DNA from: Sphingomonas sp. JUb134
GTDB lineage: Bacteria > Pseudomonadota > Alphaproteobacteria > Sphingomonadales > Sphingomonadaceae
Assembly: GCF_004341505.2 (NCBI RefSeq)
Contig: NZ_SLYP02000001.1
Coordinates: forward strand, 2,628,501 to 2,692,500
Length of the DNA: 64,000 bases
Direction: 5' to 3'
Position 1 is the first letter of the stretch; each line of letters begins with the position of its first letter. The notes under the pieces were generated by a model. The model had not been told where the DNA came from, ran no database searches, and saw only the letters and a program-made list of their open reading frames with translations. This document shows positions 17,957 through 26,339 of the stretch, piece after piece. Position numbers and translations under genes: made by a program.

Positions 17957-19801
17957 ATGTCCGACGCCTCGAACCGCCTTCGCTTCACCCGCCGTTCGCT
18001 CCTGCCGCTCTCGGGGCTCGCCGCAGTGGGCGCCTTTGCGGCCACGCATTCGAGTGCCGGCGGCGGGGCCGGCGCCGAGGGCGAGGATGCCGACTGGCCC
18101 AGCTGGGCGCCGACCCGGCGCGCCCTCTATGCCGGCTTCGCAGCCGCGCGCAGCAAGGGACGCGACATCCGCAGCTTCGGCGCGACACTCGACGGCAAGA
18201 CCGACGATACCGCGGCCCTCGAGAAGGCGATCGCCAGCGGGGTGAAGGTACTGCTGATCCCGGCGGGCGCGATCCGCGTAACCCGCCAGATCAAGCTTTC
18301 GGCACCGATCACGATCCTGGGCGCGGGCGACGCGTCGGTGATCCGGGTGGAGGGCAAGGATACCGGCCTGTTCACCGCAGCGCCCGCCAGCGGCGACCCG
18401 GCCGACTTCCTGCGCGACATCCATATCGACAGTATCCGCGTGGTGCGGCCCGAACCGCTCAAGCCGCTGGGGCTGATCCTGGTCGGCAACAATCTGCGCA
18501 ACGTCTCGGTCACCCGCTGCTCGACCGACCGCATGGGCGCGCTGCTGGTCACGCACCTGCGCAAGGTGAACCGCAACTACAACAAGGGGCGCGAGGAGAT
18601 GGTGGACCCGGCCGTCGCTGCGGGCTTCCATCCGACCCGGCCCGACGACCTCAACGAGGACATCTTCGTCTACGACAATCGGGTCGATGCGGGCTCCTAC
18701 ATGAGCCAGGTCGTGCGGTTCAACTTCGCGCGGCGGGTCGCCGCCGTCGGCAACGTCGGCCGCTTCGCCAAGGTGAGCTGGTGGGGTGGTGGCGCCCGCT
18801 ACCGCGAAGGCGGCGCCCCACAATTCATGCGCCGCGTGCGCGAGGTCTACATCACCCACAACAAGTTGTCGGGCGGGAACGGCGGCGTCTATGGCAACAA
18901 CGGCGACGGGATCCTCGTCGCCTACAACGAAATCGATTCCATGACGGACGTGGGCGTGGATTTCGAGGGCTGCTTCAATGCGCTTGCCCACCACAACATC
19001 GTCAAGAACGTCGGCAACTTCTGCTACGTCACCTTCTACGCGGCGAAGAACATCGTCTTTCGCGACAACTACGGCAGCCAGGACGGCAGTGGCTCCACTC
19101 TCCACATCCGCTTCGGCAAGGGGCGCTATGGCAAGCCCAGGGGCGCGTCGCTGCTGGCCCTGAGGAGCTCCGGCTTCCGCCGCAACGACGGCAGCATCGA
19201 CGTCCAGTTCCTCAACAACCATCTGGTGTGGGCCGGGGAACGCGGCGCCGGCACCTGCACCGCCAGCTATTTCAGCCGGATGCTGGTGCAGGGAAACCGG
19301 TTCGAGAACGTCGGCTGCGACTTCTCCTATCTCAGCACCGGGGAGTTGCAGATGCTCGACAACCGCCTGGTGTTCGACAAGCCCGCCGGCGATCCAGTGC
19401 GCATGCTGGGCGGCGGCGCCACGCGGACCGTGATCCGCGGCAACGAGGTGCGCGTCTTGGTCCCGCAGGCCGAGGAGTCGATCGGCATCCGCGCACGCCC
19501 GCTCGGGGCCAACCCGACCATCGAGGTGAGCGACAACCGCTTCATCCTGGGCAACGGGGTGGCACCGCTGCCGATCGCGTTGTTCGTGCCGTCCAAGACC
19601 GCCGCGCGCTATCGCGTGACCGGCAACAGCGTCGGGCCGATCTACGCGATGGCGCCCGAGCAGGTATCGGCGTCGGCGAACAAGGATCCCGCCGGGCGCC
19701 CGGTGACTCCTGCGCCCCTCCCGACGAAATACCTCCCGAAGCCCAAGGAGCCCAAGGAGCCGGAGGCCCAGGAACCGGCGGAAGAAGCGCGCGAGGACTA
19801 G
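17957..19801 (+). CDS. Tat-exported right-handed beta-helix protein
   Basis: A 614-residue protein with a twin-arginine signal (RFTRRSLLPLSGLAAVGAFA). A pectate-lyase/GH28-type opening follows (IRSFGATLDGKTDDTAALEKAI, the common start of phage-tailspike and polysaccharide-lyase helices), then repeated N-rich turns (YNEIDSM, HHNIVKN, RDNYGSQ, GNRFENV) typical of parallel beta-helix coils. It ends in a Pro/Glu/Lys-rich tail. It most likely binds or cleaves a polysaccharide in the periplasm or outside. Catalytic residues are not obvious. I preferred the ATG at 17957 to an in-frame TTG at 17948. Confidence 0.82.
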   Translation: MSDASNRLRFTRRSLLPLSGLAAVGAFAATHSSAGGGAGAEGEDADWPSWAPTRRALYAGFAAARSKGRDIRSFGATLDGKTDDTAALEKAIASGVKVLLIPAGAIRVTRQIKLSAPITILGAGDASVIRVEGKDTGLFTAAPASGDPADFLRDIHIDSIRVVRPEPLKPLGLILVGNNLRNVSVTRCSTDRMGALLVTHLRKVNRNYNKGREEMVDPAVAAGFHPTRPDDLNEDIFVYDNRVDAGSYMSQVVRFNFARRVAAVGNVGRFAKVSWWGGGARYREGGAPQFMRRVREVYITHNKLSGGNGGVYGNNGDGILVAYNEIDSMTDVGVDFEGCFNALAHHNIVKNVGNFCYVTFYAAKNIVFRDNYGSQDGSGSTLHIRFGKGRYGKPRGASLLALRSSGFRRNDGSIDVQFLNNHLVWAGERGAGTCTASYFSRMLVQGNRFENVGCDFSYLSTGELQMLDNRLVFDKPAGDPVRMLGGGATRTVIRGNEVRVLVPQAEESIGIRARPLGANPTIEVSDNRFILGNGVAPLPIALFVPSKTAARYRVTGNSVGPIYAMAPEQVSASANKDPAGRPVTPAPLPTKYLPKPKEPKEPEAQEPAEEARED

Positions 19802-19916
19802 CGCCCCGCCCTTCCACAACCTGCCTCCTGCCGCGCCTGCCCAGCCCCGCCGAAACGGTGCCATCGCCCGTCCGATAGCCCTGCTTGTCGCTGGTAAAGC
19901 AGCATCCATGTTGATA

Positions 19917-19935
19917 CTCCACTAAATCGGTGGAG
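19917..19935. promoter_or_regulatory. Inverted repeat upstream of TonB receptor (possible operator)
   Basis: CTCCAC and GTGGAG form a perfect 6-base dyad separated by 7 bases, about 33 bases before the receptor start. Its place between a likely promoter and the start is suitable for a repressor site. No regulator gene lies next to it, so the binding protein is unknown. Confidence 0.35.
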
Positions 19936-19967
19936 ATTGGCGCGGATAGACAACAGGGAGGTTGATT

Positions 19968-22343
19968 GTGCCGAGTTCGCTTGCGGTGATACTGGCGTTG
20001 CAGACCACGGCTCCGCTGGCGACCACGGCGCCGCCCATCCCGGCGGCCGAAGCCGTTGCGGCAGCCGAGGTGCAGGAGGCGCCTGCCGCCGAACCCGCTG
20101 GAGGCGAGGACGTGGTGGTGACCGCCCGTCGTCGCGCCGAGCGGGCGCAGTCGGTGCCGATCGCGCTGTCGGTGCTCGGCGCCGAGCAGATCGCCCGCAC
20201 CGGCACCTTCACCATCCAGCAGGTGTCGCAGCAGGCGCCGACGCTGCAATATACCTCGTCCAACCCGCGCAACACCGCGCTCAACATCCGCGGCCTGGGC
20301 GTATCGTTCGGCCTTGCCAACGACGGCCTGGAGCAGGGCGTCGGCTTCTATGTCGATCAGGTCTACAACAGCCGCCCGGCCGCCTCCGCGTTCGACCTGC
20401 TCGATATCGAGCGGGTGGAGATCCTGCGGGGGCCGCAGGGCACGCTGTTCGGCAAGAACACCACCGCAGGCGCCGTCAACATCACCACTAAGTCGCCGAG
20501 CTTCACGCCCGAGGGCGAGTTCGAGGCGTCGGTCGGCACGCAGAAGTTCGGGCAGATCAAGGCGGCGGTGACCGGGCCGATCAGCGAGACGCTGGCGTTC
20601 CGCGTGGCGGCGGGCAAGACCACGCGCGACGGGTTCGTGCGGAGCACGCTCACCGGCCGCAACGTCAACGACCTCGACAACTTCGCCGTCCGTGGGCAGC
20701 TGCTGTGGCAGCCGAACGACGACGTGCGGGTACGCCTGATCGCCGACTACAACCTCTCCGATGCCGATTGCTGCACCCAGGTCTATGCCGGCTTTGGCGA
20801 GACGCTGCGGCCTGCCAACCGCCAGTTCCCGGCGCTTTCCGCCGCGCTCGGCTACCGTCCGCCGAGCCTCGACCCCTATGACCGGCTTGCCGACGCGGAT
20901 GGCAAGCTGAAGGCGCGGTCCGAGATCGGCGGCATCTCGGCGATCGCGGATGTGGACCTGGGCAGCAGCACCCTCACCTCGGTCAGCGCCTATCGCTGGT
21001 GGGACTGGCAGCCGGCGAACGACCGCGACTATACCGCGCTCGACATCCTCCCGCAGTCGGCGAACCCGGTGCAGCAGGATCAGCTGAGCCAGGAGATCCG
21101 GCTCGCGTCCAACGGCCAGAACCGGCTCGACTACACGCTCGGCCTCTATGCCTATTACCAGGAGCTGCGCGGGCAGAACGTCACCGAATGGGGTTCGGAC
21201 GCCGCCTTCTGGCTGCTGGGGACGCAGACGGCGAACGGCACCGCGATCCCGTCCAACCTGCTCGACGGCTACATCACCACCTCGTCGGCGCTGTCGACCA
21301 TCCAGAGCTATGCGGCCTTCGCGCAGGTCACGTGGCACATCACCGATACGCTGCGGCTGACGCCGGGGCTTCGCTACACCTATGAGCACAAGACCGCGGA
21401 CTACGAAGCGGTCGTGTCCGGCGGCCTCCAGACCAACGACCCGGCGCTCCAGGCGGCAAAGCTCTCGATCTTCCGTCCGCAGGCCTATGACGTGAAGTTC
21501 AGCGACGACGCGCTGACCGGCGACATCAACCTGTCGTGGCAGGCGCGGCCGAACCTGCTCGCCTATGCAAGCTATGCCCGCGGCTTCAAGTCGGGCGGCA
21601 TCAACCTGGCGGGCCTGCCGTTCAACGCCACCAACAACCCCGCGCTCGATCGCGCGATCGTCAGCCCGGAAAAGTCGCAGTCCTACGAAGTGGGCATCAA
21701 GAGCCAGTGGTTCGGGCGCAAGCTCACGGCCAATTTCGCCCTGTTCCGCACCGACGTGGACGATTTCCAGGCGAACGTCGTCGATACCGGCCCCGGTGCG
21801 CTGCGCGGCTATCTCGCGAACATCGATTCGGTGCGGTCGCAGGGCGCGGAGCTGGACCTGGTGCTGGCGCCGGTCTCCGGCCTCTCGGCCTATCTGCGCA
21901 CCGCCTTCACCGACGCCGACTATGTGTCCTTCGACAATGCCCCGTGCCCGCTCGAGCTGATCGCATCGGGGACGACGGTGTGCGACCTTTCGGGGAAGGA
22001 TCTGCCGGGCACCTCGCGCTGGGCCTTTTCCTATGGCGCGGAATATCGCCGCCCGACCGGCCTGAACGGCGACGCCTATGTCGGCATCGAGGGCCAGTCG
22101 CGCACGGGCTATTTCGCGGATGCGTCGGATTCGAAGTACCTCCGCATCGACGGCTACACGACCATCAACCTGCGCGTCGGCTTCGCCGCGGACGCCGGCT
22201 GGGAAGTGTTCGGGCTGGTCCGCAACCTGTTCGACAAGGACTATATGACCCTGCTCACGCCGCAGTCGGGCAATTCGGGCATGTTCTCCGGCGTGCCGGG
22301 GGACCCGCGCACCGCCCAGGTGACGGCACGCTATCGCTTCTAG
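19968..22343 (+). CDS. TonB-dependent outer-membrane receptor
   Basis: A 791-residue receptor. After a short atypical signal region (VPSSLAVILALQTTAPL) comes a TonB-box-like EDVVVTARRRAERAQSVP and a plug domain (IARTGTFTIQQVSQQAPTLQ; LDIERVEILRGPQGTLFGKN). A 22-strand-type barrel follows, with the usual NLFDKDY and a C-terminal ARYRF. It imports a ligand across the outer membrane using the proton motive force via TonB. The substrate cannot be read from sequence. I chose the GTG at 19968, six bases after GGGAGG; a TTG at 19962 is the alternative. The TauE-like exporter downstream may be functionally linked. Confidence 0.93.
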   Translation: MPSSLAVILALQTTAPLATTAPPIPAAEAVAAAEVQEAPAAEPAGGEDVVVTARRRAERAQSVPIALSVLGAEQIARTGTFTIQQVSQQAPTLQYTSSNPRNTALNIRGLGVSFGLANDGLEQGVGFYVDQVYNSRPAASAFDLLDIERVEILRGPQGTLFGKNTTAGAVNITTKSPSFTPEGEFEASVGTQKFGQIKAAVTGPISETLAFRVAAGKTTRDGFVRSTLTGRNVNDLDNFAVRGQLLWQPNDDVRVRLIADYNLSDADCCTQVYAGFGETLRPANRQFPALSAALGYRPPSLDPYDRLADADGKLKARSEIGGISAIADVDLGSSTLTSVSAYRWWDWQPANDRDYTALDILPQSANPVQQDQLSQEIRLASNGQNRLDYTLGLYAYYQELRGQNVTEWGSDAAFWLLGTQTANGTAIPSNLLDGYITTSSALSTIQSYAAFAQVTWHITDTLRLTPGLRYTYEHKTADYEAVVSGGLQTNDPALQAAKLSIFRPQAYDVKFSDDALTGDINLSWQARPNLLAYASYARGFKSGGINLAGLPFNATNNPALDRAIVSPEKSQSYEVGIKSQWFGRKLTANFALFRTDVDDFQANVVDTGPGALRGYLANIDSVRSQGAELDLVLAPVSGLSAYLRTAFTDADYVSFDNAPCPLELIASGTTVCDLSGKDLPGTSRWAFSYGAEYRRPTGLNGDAYVGIEGQSRTGYFADASDSKYLRIDGYTTINLRVGFAADAGWEVFGLVRNLFDKDYMTLLTPQSGNSGMFSGVPGDPRTAQVTARYRF

Positions 22344-22357
22344 AAAAAAGGGGCGAT

Positions 22358-22394
22358 GCCGGCGCGGTGGACGCGCTCCCCCCGCCGCGCCGGC
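22358..22394. terminator. GC-rich hairpin after TonB receptor gene
   Basis: GCCGGCGCGG at 22358-22367 pairs perfectly with CCGCGCCGGC at 22385-22394, 14 bases after the receptor stop. There is no T-run after the stem, so it is a possible rather than typical intrinsic terminator. Confidence 0.4.
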
Positions 22395-22485
22395 GTCCGA
22401 CCGCCCGGACCAGTTTAAACCATATCTATGTTGTTGAGCGAACTCCGCCACGGCATGGTCGAACCGCAACAACAGGGAAGATGCC

Positions 22486-23247
22486 GTGGATCCTTCGTTC
22501 AGCGTAGAAGCGTTGCTGCCGTTCATTGCCGTGGGATTCGGGGCCCAGATCGTCGACGGGGCGCTCGGCATGGCATTCGGCGTCATCTGCAACACGCTGC
22601 TGGTGGCGGTGATCGGGCTGCCGCCGGCGCGCGCGTCCGCCAACGTTCACGTGGTCGAGACCTTCACCACCGCGGTTTCCGGCATCAGCCACGTCCTGTC
22701 GGGCAATGTGGACAAGAAGCTGTTCCTGCGGCTGCTGATCCCCGGCGTCGTCGGTGGCGTGAGCGGCGCCTTTCTGCTGACCAACCTGGATGGCGATGCG
22801 GTGAAGCCGTTCGTGCTCGGCTATCTGGTGGCGGTCGGCATCTACCTGCTGATCCGCGGCATCCTGTTCCCGCCCAAGCACGCCAAGCCCAAGGTCGTCG
22901 AGCCGCTGGGCCTCGTCGGCGGGTTCCTGGATGCGGCGGGCGGCGGCGGCTGGGGCCCGATCGTCACCTCCAACCTGCTCGTCCAGGGCGTTGAGCCGCG
23001 CAAGGTGGTGGGCACCGTCAACAGCGTCGAGTTCTTCCTGACGCTCACCGTCTCGGCGACCTTCATCTACCATCTGGGCATCCGCGACTTCGCCACGGCG
23101 ACGCTCGGGCTGCTGATCGGCGGCATCGTCGCGGCGCCGTTCGGCGCGGTGATGGCCAAGCGCATCCCGACCAAGACGATGCTGATCCTGGTCGGCACGG
23201 TGCTGACGATCACCAGCACCTATGGCTTCATCCGCGCGCTCGGCTGA
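22486..23247 (+). CDS. TauE/SafE (TSUP) family membrane exporter
   Basis: A 253-residue polytopic protein with about eight hydrophobic helices arranged as two repeats (VGFGAQIVDGALGMAFG early, GGFLDAAGGGGWGPIV later), the TSUP signature. Family members export sulfite, sulfoacetate or related organic sulfur anions. The start is GTG at 22486, five bases after CAGGGAAG. The leader resembles that of the TonB receptor upstream, which hints at shared control. Confidence 0.92.
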   Translation: MDPSFSVEALLPFIAVGFGAQIVDGALGMAFGVICNTLLVAVIGLPPARASANVHVVETFTTAVSGISHVLSGNVDKKLFLRLLIPGVVGGVSGAFLLTNLDGDAVKPFVLGYLVAVGIYLLIRGILFPPKHAKPKVVEPLGLVGGFLDAAGGGGWGPIVTSNLLVQGVEPRKVVGTVNSVEFFLTLTVSATFIYHLGIRDFATATLGLLIGGIVAAPFGAVMAKRIPTKTMLILVGTVLTITSTYGFIRALG

Positions 23248-23312
23248 GGCGGCGGAGCGCCCCTGGCGCCGGCGAAGCTGACAAGCGCAGGCCCAGCGGC
23301 TAAGGCGGGACC

Positions 23313-24035
23313 ATGAAAGCGGTCATCCTGAGCGCGGGCTATGGCTCCCGGCTGCTGCCCCTCACCATGGAAATCCCCAAGTGCCTGGTGAAGGTGCAGG
23401 GGCGCGAGATCCTGCTGCAACAGCTGACCGCGCTGGCCGAAGCGGGGATCGAGGAAGCCGCGGTCGTCGTCGGATATCGCCACCGGCAGGTGCGCCAGTT
23501 CGTCGCCGAACGCGCCCTGCCGCTGCGCGTCTCGACCGTGTTCAATCCGTTCTGGTCGGTGAGCAACAGCATCGGCAGCGTCTGGGTCGCCCGCGCGCAC
23601 CTGCTCGAGCCCTTCTGCCTCCTGAACGGCGACACGGTGTTCGAGCAGGCGGTGCTGAGCGAAGCCCTGCGCCAGCCGCCGCCCGGCATCGGCCTGGTCG
23701 TGGAGCCGATCCGGGGCCCCGTGCTGGACGACATGCGGGTCGCCGTGGCGAACGGCCGCGTGACTGCGGTTGCCAAGGACCTGGACAGCGCGCGCACCAC
23801 CCACCGGTCGCTGGGCGTCATCACCAGCACCGGGGATGACGGCGCCTATGCCCGCGCGCTGGAAACGGTGATCGAGCGCGACAGCGGCCATGCCGCCTAT
23901 CATCACGCGATCGTCGCCGAACTGGCGGCGACCGTCGGCGTCACCGCCATCGAGCATCACGCCGGCAAGTGGCAGGAGATCGACCGGCCCGAGGACATCG
24001 ACACCTGGGGCACGGCGCAGGGGACGCCTGCCTGA
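23313..24035 (+). CDS. Nucleotidyltransferase (LicC/CTP:phosphoalcohol-type)
   Basis: A 240-residue GT-A-fold nucleotidyltransferase. The NTP-binding signature is LSAGYGSRLLPLT with the follow-on Lys in IPKCLVKV (residues 21-28), and LLNGDTVF carries the metal-binding Asp. The overall length and the EIDRPEDID C-terminal motif resemble cytidylyltransferases that activate phosphocholine or polyol phosphates. It opens a run of overlapping plus-strand genes (its stop shares one base with the next start), so it probably makes the CDP-activated headgroup used by the downstream genes. The exact substrate is unknown. Confidence 0.82.
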   Translation: MKAVILSAGYGSRLLPLTMEIPKCLVKVQGREILLQQLTALAEAGIEEAAVVVGYRHRQVRQFVAERALPLRVSTVFNPFWSVSNSIGSVWVARAHLLEPFCLLNGDTVFEQAVLSEALRQPPPGIGLVVEPIRGPVLDDMRVAVANGRVTAVAKDLDSARTTHRSLGVITSTGDDGAYARALETVIERDSGHAAYHHAIVAELAATVGVTAIEHHAGKWQEIDRPEDIDTWGTAQGTPA

Positions 24036-25162
24036 TGCGCGACCGGGTCGCCTTCCTGTTCCTGGGCGAAACACTGCTGATCCCGCACCTCTTCCCGATC
24101 GTGGAAGCGCTCTCGGACCTCGCGCCGGAGCTGCCGCAGGACCTGTGGGTCAGCACGTCGATGCACGAGGCGCTGATCGGCGGCTGGCTGGCCGAGCGGC
24201 CGCACGCGCCGATCCGCATCCGCCGCGCGCCCGGCTTTCGCACGGTTGCGGTCGACGCGGGTACCAACCCGCCGCTCCCGCCCAAGCTGCCGATGCTCGC
24301 GCGGCTCGCACCCCGGCTGGCCCGGGTGCCCGTCGCCGTCTGCGCCGAGCAGACGAGCCTGTGGCTCCCGCGGGTGCTCCCGATCCTGCCGACGCGCTTC
24401 GTGAAGACCTCGCACGGGGTAGGCTCGATGAGCGCGCGCGACGATCGCCGCCGCCGCGCGGCCTGGCGAACGCTGGTGCCGAGCGAGCGCGAGCGCCAGA
24501 CCTATCTGGTGCGAGGCATGCCGCCGGAGCGGATCGTCGCCTCCGGCTATGTGAAGGCGGGATTCCGCCAGCGCAGCTATGCCACGCCGGACTTCGCAGA
24601 GGACCGCCCGGTCCTGCTCTACAATCCGCACTGGCAGCAGCACCGCTCCTCCTGGTGGCGCTGGGGCGAGCAGGTCGTCCGGCGGGTGCTGGCCGAGGGC
24701 AAGTGGAACCTGATCTTCGCGCCCCACCAGCGGCTCGTCGAACGCGCACCCGAGGTTCGCGCGTTGTGCGAGGAACTGAAGGGACGCGGCGACACGCATT
24801 GCGACTACCAGAGCTTCGCCGCGGTGGACGGCAGCTACACCGCCGCCGCCGACGTCTACCTGGGCGACACGTCCAGCCAGGTGCTGGAATTTCTGGTGCG
24901 GCCGCGTCCGTGCGTGTTCCTGAACGCGGGCGGCGCACACTGGCAGGACGATCCCTCCTACGCGATGTGGGTCGCCGGCGAAGTGGTGGACAGCCTCGAC
25001 GGCGTCCTGCCCGCCCTGTCGCGCGCCGGGACCGAGCACCCGCGCTTTGCGGATGCGCAGGCAGCGCTCGCAAGCGATTCGCTGGGTGACACGAGCGGCG
25101 CCGCACCGACACGTGCCGCATCCGAAATCCTCCGCGTATTGGCGGAGCGCCACTCGGGATGA
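24035..25162 (+). CDS. CDP-glycerol glycerophosphotransferase-like (TagB/TagF fold)
   Basis: A 375-residue GT-B protein. Motifs shared with teichoic-acid-type glycerophosphotransferases are TSHGVGSM (about residues 128-135), LLYNPHWQ, IFAPHQRL and the donor-site run YTAAADVYLGDTSSQVLEF. These enzymes transfer a polyol phosphate from a CDP-polyol to an acceptor. That fits the cytidylyltransferase gene it overlaps and the CDP-alcohol transferase that follows. In a Gram-negative this would build a phospho-polyol cap or chain on a lipid or glycan; the acceptor is unknown. The next gene starts 46 bases downstream. Confidence 0.78.
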   Translation: MRDRVAFLFLGETLLIPHLFPIVEALSDLAPELPQDLWVSTSMHEALIGGWLAERPHAPIRIRRAPGFRTVAVDAGTNPPLPPKLPMLARLAPRLARVPVAVCAEQTSLWLPRVLPILPTRFVKTSHGVGSMSARDDRRRRAAWRTLVPSERERQTYLVRGMPPERIVASGYVKAGFRQRSYATPDFAEDRPVLLYNPHWQQHRSSWWRWGEQVVRRVLAEGKWNLIFAPHQRLVERAPEVRALCEELKGRGDTHCDYQSFAAVDGSYTAAADVYLGDTSSQVLEFLVRPRPCVFLNAGGAHWQDDPSYAMWVAGEVVDSLDGVLPALSRAGTEHPRFADAQAALASDSLGDTSGAAPTRAASEILRVLAERHSG

Positions 25163-25208
25163 CGGCTTTCCTCTCGCAATCGGCGCACGATCGGGTATCG
25201 GCCCGAAT

Positions 25209-26339
25209 ATGACACCCAAGGATGCCCAGCCCCGGCCGGCAGTCACGCCCGTCGGCAGCAACCCGACGCCGCTGTGGGGAATGACCAACGAAGAGCGTGT
25301 GCGGCGGATCGCCGCCTCGCGCGATCTGGCCTTCACCGACCAGCCGACCGGCCCGACGATCCTGGTCAACCTGCGGTTCGCGTCCGATCCCGTCTGGATC
25401 GCGCACCTGACCGGCAGGCCGGGAACGCTGGTGAGCCGCAACGGCGTGCCCGCGCTCGCGCACGTGACGAACGCCGCGCAGCGTGAGGCGGTGCTCGCCG
25501 CGATGCAGGCGCAGGCGCCCGTCTCGCCCGAAGCGGGCATGGACGAAATCCGGGCCGAGGCCGAGGAAGGCATCTTCAACGAGGCGCTGCGCAAGCGCGA
25601 GCAGCCGTTCGTCGAACTGCTGGTGCCCGAGGCAGTGCCCGGCATCGAGCGGGCGAGCTACACCGGCGCCTACAAGGGGGTGACCGACCTCCTCACCAAA
25701 TATCTCTGGCCGGAATGGGCCTTTGCCCTCACCCGCATCGCCGCGCGGCTGGGGATCACCCCCAACCAGGTGACGGCTGCCGGCAGCGTGCTGTGCATCA
25801 TCGCGACGATCGCCTTCTGGCACGGATGGTTCTGGACCGGCCTTGCCACCGGGCTCGTCTTCATGGTGTTCGACACCGTGGACGGAAAGCTCGCGCGCTG
25901 CACCATCACGTCCTCCAAGCTCGGCAACGCCTGGGACCATGGCGTCGACCTGGTCCACCCGCCCTTCTGGTGGTGGGCCTGGGCCGCCGGCTGTGCCGAT
26001 TACGGCCGGCCGCTCACCGACCAGATGTTCTGGCTGGTGATCGGCACGATGCTGTTCGGCTATGTCGCGCAGCGGCTGATCGAGGGCGCGTTCATCGTCC
26101 GCTTCGGCATGCACATCCATGTGTGGGAGCGGTTCGACAGCTGGTTCCGGCTCATCACCGCGCGGCGGAACCCGAACATGGTGATCCTGTTCTTCCTGCT
26201 GCTGGTGCAGCGTCCCGACTGGGGCATCATCGGGGTCGCGGCCTGGACCGCGATCTCGCTGGTGGTGCACCTCGTCCGGCTGTTCCAGGCGATGTGGGCG
26301 GCCCGTCACGGCGAAAGGATCACCAGCTGGCTCGCGTGA
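25209..26339 (+). CDS. CDP-alcohol phosphatidyltransferase with N-terminal soluble domain
   Basis: A 376-residue membrane enzyme. The CDP-OH-P signature D-x2-DG-x2-AR-x8-G-x3-D-x3-D is intact in DTVDGKLAR...GNAWDHGVD (about residues 222-247), followed by several transmembrane helices. It displaces CMP from a CDP-alcohol or CDP-lipid to form a phosphodiester. The first ~150 residues form a soluble domain (ILVNLRFASDPVWIAHL, HVTNAAQREAVLAAM) reminiscent of the nucleotidyltransferase-like half of inositol-phosphate enzymes of this family, which is an uncertain resemblance. It overlaps the flippase start by four bases (GTGA). Confidence 0.85.
   Translation: MTPKDAQPRPAVTPVGSNPTPLWGMTNEERVRRIAASRDLAFTDQPTGPTILVNLRFASDPVWIAHLTGRPGTLVSRNGVPALAHVTNAAQREAVLAAMQAQAPVSPEAGMDEIRAEAEEGIFNEALRKREQPFVELLVPEAVPGIERASYTGAYKGVTDLLTKYLWPEWAFALTRIAARLGITPNQVTAAGSVLCIIATIAFWHGWFWTGLATGLVFMVFDTVDGKLARCTITSSKLGNAWDHGVDLVHPPFWWWAWAAGCADYGRPLTDQMFWLVIGTMLFGYVAQRLIEGAFIVRFGMHIHVWERFDSWFRLITARRNPNMVILFFLLLVQRPDWGIIGVAAWTAISLVVHLVRLFQAMWAARHGERITSWLA

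Noticed and set aside
19542..22643. A 1033-residue minus-strand ORF opposite the TonB receptor
   Set aside because: Low-complexity antisense frame; the plus strand encodes a complete receptor with plug and barrel motifs.
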